DNA from: Cheiracanthium punctorium
Lineage: Eukaryota; Arthropoda; Arachnida; Araneae; Cheiracanthiidae
DNA: 64,000 bases
Direction of reading: 5' to 3'
NCBI GenBank assembly: GCA_038373885.1
Contig: JAWZYV010011619.1
Location: forward strand, 806,001-870,000
Positions 56,843 to 64,000 of this stretch are shown here, in pieces. Positions within the stretch are counted from its first letter, which is position 1; the number at the start of each line of letters is the position of its first letter. Made by a program: the position numbers and the translations under genes. The notes beneath the pieces were generated by a model, which worked only from the letters and a program-made list of their open reading frames with translations, had not been told where the DNA came from and ran no database searches.

Positions 56843-57836
56843 ATAATTAAATTAATCTTTATAAAAGAGTACTGAACGCGCTACGCGATGCAAATTATAA
56901 AAAAACATTCTCTTGCACGAAAAATCTATATTGAAACTCTTACCTAAATTCACGCTTGATTCTCCAAATTATTAAACACTATGATCATGACTGTAGTTTA
57001 TTTATCAGTCTTGATCTCCATAAGTCTCATTTTCTCGGAAGCTGTGGACAAAAAAGGTTGATAAGTGACACTTTCACTCTTGGGTAAATAGAAAGTAGGC
57101 GGGTATATTTTCCGAATCGAATTATGAAATGTCATTTCTCAATTTCAGCGTCGTTAATCTTAGGTGGGAGGGTCTATTTTGGGGCATGTCACTTCTGTAA
57201 TATGCCGCATATCACCGACAATCAATAATAGACACAAGACAGTTTATGAGCAGAATTTTTTCTCTTTTTTTTCAGATTGTTTTAGTTTGTCTGGCAATTC
57301 CCTGTAGATTAAATCCGTGTATTGGAAAGTCAAATAGGAACATCGTTATGTCAGTATTTTTTCCAGGCTAAAAAGAGCGTTTTGGCTGCAACACAGAAGA
57401 AATAGGCATGTGATACATTCGCGGTCGAAATTCTTGTTAAAAAAGTGGTATTTTTATCATGAAAATGCATTTTTGTTTACTTCATTCTTCGAATTACAGT
57501 TTTTTATATTTTAAACTAAGCGATATTTAATGTAGTTATGTAAATGTATGTTTAAGGAATAAAAACATGTTCTAAATCTGAAAACTAAGGCCGATTCAAT
57601 ATGAAGATAATGAAATAGCAGAGTGAAAATAACAATAAAATTTTCAAATAATTATATTTTATTTAATTTTTTAAATGAAAATGTTGATATTTTTAGCCAC
57701 ATAACTTTTTATATTACACATTTAAAGTTCGAGTATTAACATCAATAACTTTCTCTAATCAATAGTTCTTGTCAATGAGTTTCTATATTTAAGCATGAAA
57801 TAGGATAAATAAAAATGTCCAAGTCATATATATATA
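56843..57836. other. AT-rich spacer
   Basis: Nothing supported. Confidence 0.4.
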
Positions 57837-57900
57837 CAGGATGATCATAAAGTCTTTCAAATATTACAACAACCAAAATGTGTGTATACATGTATTTAAA
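57837..57900 (+). mobile_element. Solitary mariner-type left end
   Basis: After TA, CAGGATGATCATAAAGTC is a terminus of the form CAGG(A/G)TG...AAAAGTC seen in the other mariner-like elements of this window. No partner end and no transposase are seen. Confidence 0.4.
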
Positions 57901-60028
57901 AAATGCCAAAATACTATTTCTATATGTTTTAAATTATAAAGCTTTTAATAACAACACTTACGTCAGTAATTACGCCACTTCGGTGTGAGCAGTCATGAAA
58001 CTTCGAAAATATGAAACAGCAGCGTAATGCCAACAGCTTTCTTTCGGGATTACGTAAATAACGAAGCTTTTGAGTGTCACTTTAGCATATTGATATAAGT
58101 TAAGATAACAGTTTCTATATCTAGTGTGATCGCCGAAATCTTGGACAGTAGGTTAAAATTGGAATACTGCTATCGCTACTACTACGGCGCTCATACAGCT
58201 GTTTTCTTAATTTAAAACGTTATAAAAGTCATTACAATTCAGGAAAGACAATTTCCTAATTACAATAGTTTTTTCAACAATATATGTATGTACGGGAAGG
58301 TGGCCTGAAATGCTCCTGGCAGATAAAACGATCGACGCACGTTTGTTTTCTTCCATGCAGATAGCGCTACCTATCGGGTAATACATAAACTAGTTGTGCC
58401 AAGTAAAGAAAAAGCAAACGCGGTATTAAAGTGATCACAGCATTAGTCGTCTAAAAAGAATTCTTGAAAAAAATTGGATTTTATATGATTTACTATAAAG
58501 GTAAGCACTAATTTTCCTATTAATTTAGATAAACGGCCTTTCGTATACAGAAATATGGCTTGGTTTACTAAATGGAGTATACTTTTTAGATTATTATTTA
58601 GGTTAGATCAAGTGTCGCAAATGCGGAGGTTGGTGATTGCATGCGCTAGGATACCTGAGAATGGCGATCGTGTTTATTTTTCTGATATGTGCTTTCCGAG
58701 TTTTCGAAGTAGCGAAAAAGACATTTACTTCGTTTATTGTAGGCCATAATCTTTGAATTGTAATTATCAAATATTCTGTTTTATTGTTTGTGACACTTTT
58801 TTATCTTAAAATTTTTACAAAATAAATTATGTGTGCTGTCTGATTGTAAAATTTAACTCCACATTTTCTTATTTTGTCGATAAAAACAATTTAATATTAT
58901 TTTTAAATGAAGAATAATTTTGCCCTATGGTTGAAAGTAAAATGATCCTTCAGACACTTTTTTAAAATTCTATTTTTTAATTACTCAATGTGAGTTGAAA
59001 ATATTATTGAAATAAGTTTATAATAATGCAAAATGCAGTGTAAAAGGTACTAGCAAAATGCCAAAGTTTTATTTAAACATTTATGTTATTTTAAGTATTC
59101 CCCTTAAAATATCCCTCCATTTTGCGATACCGTCTCCGAGATATTTTTCGTTTTTACAATATATCCCCAGGAAAAACACACATACTTTTTAAATGTCTGT
59201 TAATTTTCGTAGAACCTGTGTGTGTTGAAGAACACTTTGACAGATTGTAATAGATTATTTAGAATAAATTTTTGCAATAAGGAAAATTGTCTGTGATTAT
59301 CCTGTATATTATGCACATTAAACTTAAATTACAGGCCAGCTATGTCCGTGTAAATATTTTCAAACCCATTGCGCTCGTGCATAATTAATATATTTTGTGA
59401 CCCAGTAAAATAATAAGTCAAAAGGAGAAATAAACGAAGATCACCTAGGTTCAGTGGATGTAATTGGATTGGAATTTTAAGGAAAGCAAATGAAGGCGTT
59501 AATGGCATACGTAGAAGTGTATATATTTTCAAATTCAAAGCTTAAGAAATGTAAGGCTTTTTATGAAATGTTTAGGTCGACATTTCTTATTTAATGCTTA
59601 ATCAACAGCTTCATAAAAATACCCCTTGAATCACCAAAATCAAAATTTTGGATGTCGTAAAACACATTACCAAGTCAGTAAAGTAATATTTAAGATTAAA
59701 ATTTATGAAATTTAATAAGTGAAGATAAAAACCTATAAGAAATAGAAACGCTATAACTACTATCGAATATCAAAACAGTATATGTAGATAATATGTCCAA
59801 AAAAATCATATTCTGAATATTTTATAACTGAACAATGTCTGTTGAAAAAGATATTTGTACGCTTTTTATAATTAAAAATCAATTTTAATACTTTATGGAT
59901 TTTACTGCTTAGTTTTCCTGAAGAATTTCGAATTAATTCACCTTACACTTTATTTTTACTTGGCTTAATTAAGTGAAATATTTTAGTACAACGTATGATT
60001 TTGTGTACAGAGGTACATAAACAATATA
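57901..60028. other. AT-rich sequence, no gene recognised
   Basis: The 64-residue frame at 58555-58749 (RLVIACARIPENGDRVYFSD within it) has less repetitive composition than its neighbours, but I recognise no domain and see no supporting exon structure. Confidence 0.4.
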
Positions 60029-60110
60029 CCGGGTATTTTAAAAAGAATGAGCCCATCTGAAATTCGTGTATCATGAAAAATATTGAACATAGACACTTAA
60101 AATTAATTTG
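60029..60110 (+). mobile_element. Solitary mariner-type left end
   Basis: TA followed by CCGGGTATTTTAAAAAGAAT resembles the CAGGGTGTTTCAAAAAGAAT type of mariner-like terminus. No partner end found. Confidence 0.4.
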
Positions 60111-60459
60111 ATATGATATGAACAGTAATAAACTTTCTTTACATGCAAAATGAAAGGAACTGAATATGACCTCCTGCAAACGGCCACATATGATATGCAG
60201 GAATGGCCAGGAGATTTACCTTTACACAAACAACCCGTTTCTTTTAATATTTTTTACCATTTTCTCATGCTCTTCTCTCCAAGAAGTACAACATCAAGGT
60301 GTTCTTGACGAAAGTCATGTTGAACACTCACGCTTTGCGAAGCTTAGAGCACAAAACTAATTTCTGCGCAGTCTGAAACGTCACAAACGGTGAAGGGGTG
60401 GGCAAAGACAGAACGTCAGCGCTACCTGTTGGCAACTTCGTAAAATTCTTTTTCTCTTT

Positions 60460-60582
60460 CCCTAGTAGCACAACTAGTTCAAAAAAATAAAAAATAAAAA
60501 CGTTCAAATTACGTTGGAAACACGTTTTATGACGTTTAAAAACCTGATTTAAACGTATTTTGGACTAATTGTGCTACTAGGG
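60460..60582. mobile_element. Small MITE, 123 bp
   Basis: The ends CCCTAGTAGCACAACTAGTT and inverted CCCTAGTAGCACAATTAGTC match at 18 of 20, and the interior is AT-rich with several ACGTT motifs. The whole unit can fold as a hairpin. No clear TSD, superfamily unknown. Confidence 0.75.
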
Positions 60583-60791
60583 TTGTATCGATGCATTATT
60601 CGATCAAAGCGGATAAAAATCTGAATAGTGATGATCTTTTAAAATCGTGTCATTCGTTTGGATACACAGTGTATAACGGTTTGAGTGATGTGCCAAAATT
60701 TTGGTATTATCATTTGCGTTATTTTATCTTTCTTACCTTTTTAAAAAAATTATTAAAGACTAGCAAATATATGAAAGAAAAATTATACATA

Positions 60792-61234
60792 CATTGTGGT
60801 CCTAAACTATATGTGAAAAATATAAAAGGTAGTAGAGGGGACCAAGAGCGCTCAGAATCATATAGTAATGCGGGGTCAGAAACGTCTTCTTCATATACCT
60901 GTGATTAATCACTTTGGAAGAAGTGTTGAAGTGCGCGTCTAATTTCTTAACCAAGTTTCATAAACAATGGACTTTCCTCCGACAATTTCATCAATCTAAT
61001 GAAAGAAAAAATTCTGAATTAATAATTTTTGTCAAGTGTAATCGGTGAAAGATGGATTAGTTTTTCAAAAACCACCGTCGGAAAGTTTACGATTGCTCGA
61101 ACACTTCTTCTAAGTGATTATTAACAGGTAAATGAAGACTACGTTTCAGTCCCCGAGTTGCTATGTGATTCTGAACCATCTTGGTGTATTCTACCCTTCC
61201 TAAAAGTTTGTAAAACTAATTTCGAATCACCCTG
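60792..61234. mobile_element. Mariner-type MITE with ~150-bp arms, 443 bp
   Basis: TA flanks at 60790-60791 and 61235-61236. The right end, inverted, reads CAGGGTGATTCGAAATTAG; the left end CATTGTGGTCC is more diverged. Inside, CTCAGAATCATATAGTAATG on the left matches the inverted TTCAGAATCACATAGCAACT on the right, and GAAGAAGTGTT is shared. No transposase. The 105-residue frame at 60591-60908 runs into the left arm and is not a gene. Confidence 0.78.
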
Positions 61235-61236
61235 TA

Positions 61237-62348
61237 TATGTATATGTGTGTATCCATATATATTTATTGCAAGTGACCCATATAATACTGAATCCATGTT
61301 CCGAAACAAATTGTTCCAGCAATAAGAAAACATGTCGACATTTTTAATATAGGAATTCTAAAGATCATTTCTCTAAGTCTCATATTACGTAAGAATGATA
61401 AACGACCTCCCAGTTCTAACCTAGTATACTTCAATTATGTCTGGAAATATAAACGTAACTCAACTCTTGAAGTAATTAAAAAATCTATTTTTAGACCGTT
61501 ATTCACTTTGTATTTCGAAACTCAAAAGATTGCTGTAAAAGTCCTGTCATTTGTTTGAAATCCCTTCGGTCATATCTTGATAAATATCTTCGCCAGTACA
61601 TCCACAGTTAACGTTAAAGATGATTAGCTCCTCAAGGACAATGAAATGTTAAAGCAACTTTTGGAAATGACAATTAACTTCCGTATCTCAAATCGCCTTT
61701 TGTGATGGGGGAATAAATGGACAAAAGCTGTGGGAACAGGCTTTTACATAGGCCCAAAGGAATTAAATTATAATTCTTTAAAAGGAATTCAAAGTTTGTC
61801 AAATCACCAATGATGTTACAGAAATATGTACTTTGGAAAGCTTAAATAACAGTTTTTATTTTCTTAATATGCCATTTGAAGGTTGTGTTTTTTAATCATG
61901 CATGTAAACTACAAAAAAAGTAATACTAAACTAGAATATTATATCAGATTAAAATTCATAATATTTCTTTATTCTACTATACGATTGTTTAAAAAGGGAG
62001 AAGGATTTTTCTCGAATCCTGGACCTCACACTTTAGCTGTCTATCCTGCTCTGCTCAGTGTCTTACCTACTTATTAATAGCGGGGCTTTTCCATTTGTAG
62101 TTGCGAGTAATGTTATTAAAGAAGTTTTGTTTTTAACATGCAAGGAGAAAAAGTAAAAAAAAACCAAAAAACAAAAAAAAAAACACTGTAACGTTATAAT
62201 TCTTGCTAATTTTTTCATCGTGAAATATTTAGATTGACTACACTAAGGCTATAACGCTTACGACAATAATTAATCGGATGGTTGGATGTTTTATTCCCGT
62301 CAAAAACTGAAGACAACCATGCACAGTCGCCCCCCCCCCATAAATATA
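61237..62348. other. AT-rich spacer
   Basis: No supported gene. An inverted B-box-like TTCTCGAATCCTGG near 62010 lacks a convincing A box. Confidence 0.4.
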
Positions 62349-62898
62349 CTACTGTGATCAAAAAGTATCTAAAATGCTTCATTTAAAATACATCTATGGT
62401 AAACATAGTCTGTAAACTTATATTAAACAATTTAAGACCTTTATAAACATTAGATTATATTCAAGAATTATTTAATTTTATCGTTTGAAAATAAATTTCT
62501 TTTAAAACAGATAAGCATTTCTACTCGGCGAATTTCACGGAGTCATTGTCGACCAAACGTTCGACAGTTTTTAACTAAACATTCGACAAATGCGGCTTCA
62601 GAAGGTCCGTATTCACCTGATATGGCACAGAGGCACACTTTCTGATGTCCTCTGTTGAAATTGCCTCTTGGGGTGTTGGGTAGATTAATTTGATTATTAA
62701 ATTCTCTGCGGAGTCTGAAGTGGTTACTCAAAAACGTCTGTTAGACATGTTTTAATTATTGGAGAAAAAGAAAACAACATTAACAGAATTGCATTGTAGT
62801 GGCAGATTACTTTGAAGGCGACGCAATACATTTTGACAAATAAACTGTGATACCTTTCGTTTTTTGCCACCATTCCGATTACTTTTTGATCACAGTAG
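62349..62898. mobile_element. Tc1/mariner-type non-autonomous element, 550 bp
   Basis: The ends CTACTGTGATCAAAAAGTA and its inverse TACTTTTTGATCACAGTAG form a perfect 19-bp TIR. TA precedes the left end; GATA follows the right. An unusually well-composed minus-strand frame (62543-62731, containing NHFRLRREFNNQINLPNTPR) lies inside. I do not recognise it as a transposase and cannot say whether it is captured coding sequence or part of a transposase N terminus. Confidence 0.8.
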
Positions 62899-63044
62899 GA
62901 TAAGCAAAGTACTTGGGAAAATTCCCTATTTTATTTGCATGTGATTTTGCGACCTACCTTAAAACTACGTTGACTAAAATTCAATCAAATGATTTTACTG
63001 AACGTTTTTGTATCAATTTTCAAGGTAAACCAGTAATTTATGTA

Positions 63045-63363
63045 GGGTGTCTCAAAATATCGTTGACAACTTAACATGCTGGTCTGTCGTACGATGAGAA
63101 ACAAGATTTACACAAGAACTTATGTCCGGAAATGCAAATGACGACCGATAGAGGGCGATGTTCGCAGGCTTATGGAAGCGATTTCCTAGGACGTTGCCGC
63201 AGATGGATGAATGGGTTCACTAGCTCAGAATTGGCTTACATGCATTATATGTATGGTGCGCGTTGATGGGACTGGAAGAGCAGTGGTACAGATGTATGAA
63301 GGGACTGGATGAGCGGTGGTACAGATGTATGAAGGGACTGGATGAGCGGTGGTACAGATGTAC
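63045..63363 (+). pseudogene. Mariner-like element, 5' end and transposase N-terminal fragment
   Basis: A terminus GGGTGTCTCAAAATATCGTT after TA leads to a frame reading FTSSELAYMHYMYGA. In a neighbouring frame (a shift and a stop lie between) it continues DGTGRAVVQMY. This matches the N-terminal block YTN.E.ADMH..YG...GNGR.A.RLY of the transposase group whose C termini (…HIEHL) occur elsewhere in this window. The DGTGRAVVQMY segment is present three times (33-bp units at 63265, 63298, 63331), and the second and third carry a TGA. Nothing recognisable of the protein follows. Confidence 0.7.
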
Positions 63364-64000
63364 CTTGAGGGCAATGATCGCAGTTCTAGAGGGGAGGAAG
63401 AAATGATCTTAAGAGGTGTGACTTTTATTAAATGACTTATTTATTAATATGGCGTCCCATCCACGGGACCATGCACATAATGCTCATAGGCCTATTCTGA
63501 ATTAGTAAGCTAGGCCGCCAAGGTTGTGTAATGGCTAAAGAACCATACTATCACATCATGGTGTAAAGAAGGTTAATTAGAAGGGCTGTTTTAAATTACT
63601 TAGTTGCGTTATGAGATAATGCAGAAACCAGGTTCGAATGCACTTATGTTGCAATAAAATAAAAAGACGTTAAATATTGAAAAACTATTTTATTAAACAT
63701 ATACTATTGGAATAGTATTATAACGGCGGTGGTGGCTCAGCGAAAATAAAATAACGTCCTATATGGACAGTGAAATTACGGTGGAATCAAATAAAAATTA
63801 CGCCAGCACAGAATTACACACTGGCGAGAACAATAACCTGGCAGAGATCAATAGCGCCAATTCCAGAGCAACCCTAACAGTTAATCCAATAAAATTACAA
63901 TGACGTAATCGCGAGCAAATAATTTTAAAGTCGTCGCAGGGGAACAACTAAATAACTTACGCCAGCAGGATGCCAAGAGGAAACTCAAAAAGGCCGTTGA
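63364..64000. other. Spacer to window end, no gene recognised
   Basis: Near 63610 CAGGTTCGAATGC looks like a B box with no supported A box. The final 280 bp (GGCGGTGGTGGCTCAGCGAA onward) become more GC-balanced and could be the start of another retroposon that continues outside the window. Confidence 0.35.

Noticed and set aside
62000..62090. Possible minus-strand tRNA gene
   Set aside because: Only a weak B-box-like element; no matching A box or acceptor stem could be formed.

Overview
This window looks like intergenic or intronic DNA from an animal, most likely a chelicerate such as a spider. It is strongly AT-rich and full of microsatellites and mobile-element remains. I found no host gene, rRNA gene, functional tRNA gene or CRISPR array that I can support. 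The arthropod assignment is an inference from the element types: Tc1/mariner transposases of the kind whose C terminus ends HIEHL, a Tc1 with the DMNPIEHVWD block, tRNA-derived SINEs with a shared core, and a THAP-bearing P-like element.

Layout. 0-11 kb: a SINE with a 15-bp target-site duplication (TSD), a long-TIR MITE, a decayed tandem array (7.65-8.65 kb) and a retroposon tail. 11-18.6 kb: a piggyBac-type MITE, a 293-bp perfect direct repeat around a (CA)n-containing segment, a GTCAC-rich element and a second copy of the long-TIR MITE. 20-27.7 kb: two mariner remnants, one with a Tc1 inserted in its terminal repeat, a hAT-like element with an 8-bp TSD that carries a SINE, a 1-kb tandem duplication of mariner-derived sequence, and a GC-rich retroposon. 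28-33 kb: a third long-TIR MITE, a large foldback, a mariner MITE, a 713-bp near-palindrome and a SINE with a TSD. 35-37 kb: a pogo/Tigger N-terminal remnant and a deleted mariner.

39.04-49.10 kb is the centrepiece, a four-level nest that can be read from target-site duplications. A deleted mariner (TA ends) was entered at TTAA by a piggyBac element. That was entered at ACAT by a Ty3/gypsy LTR retrotransposon (gag, protease, RT, RNase H and integrase all recognisable). Its integrase was split by a P-like element that still encodes most of a THAP DNA-binding domain. The two gypsy LTRs differ at only 2 of 291 positions, yet the coding region carries four in-frame stops and three frameshifts besides the insertion.

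50-64 kb: AT-rich sequence with three old copies of a dispersed repeat, the second piggyBac-type MITE, SINE pieces, a hairpin cluster built on ACGTTCAGAGAAC, several small MITEs, and the 5' end of a mariner whose first coding segment holds a 33-bp triplication. Nothing here appears to work as a pathway. The window is a record of successive insertions, most of them non-autonomous or broken.
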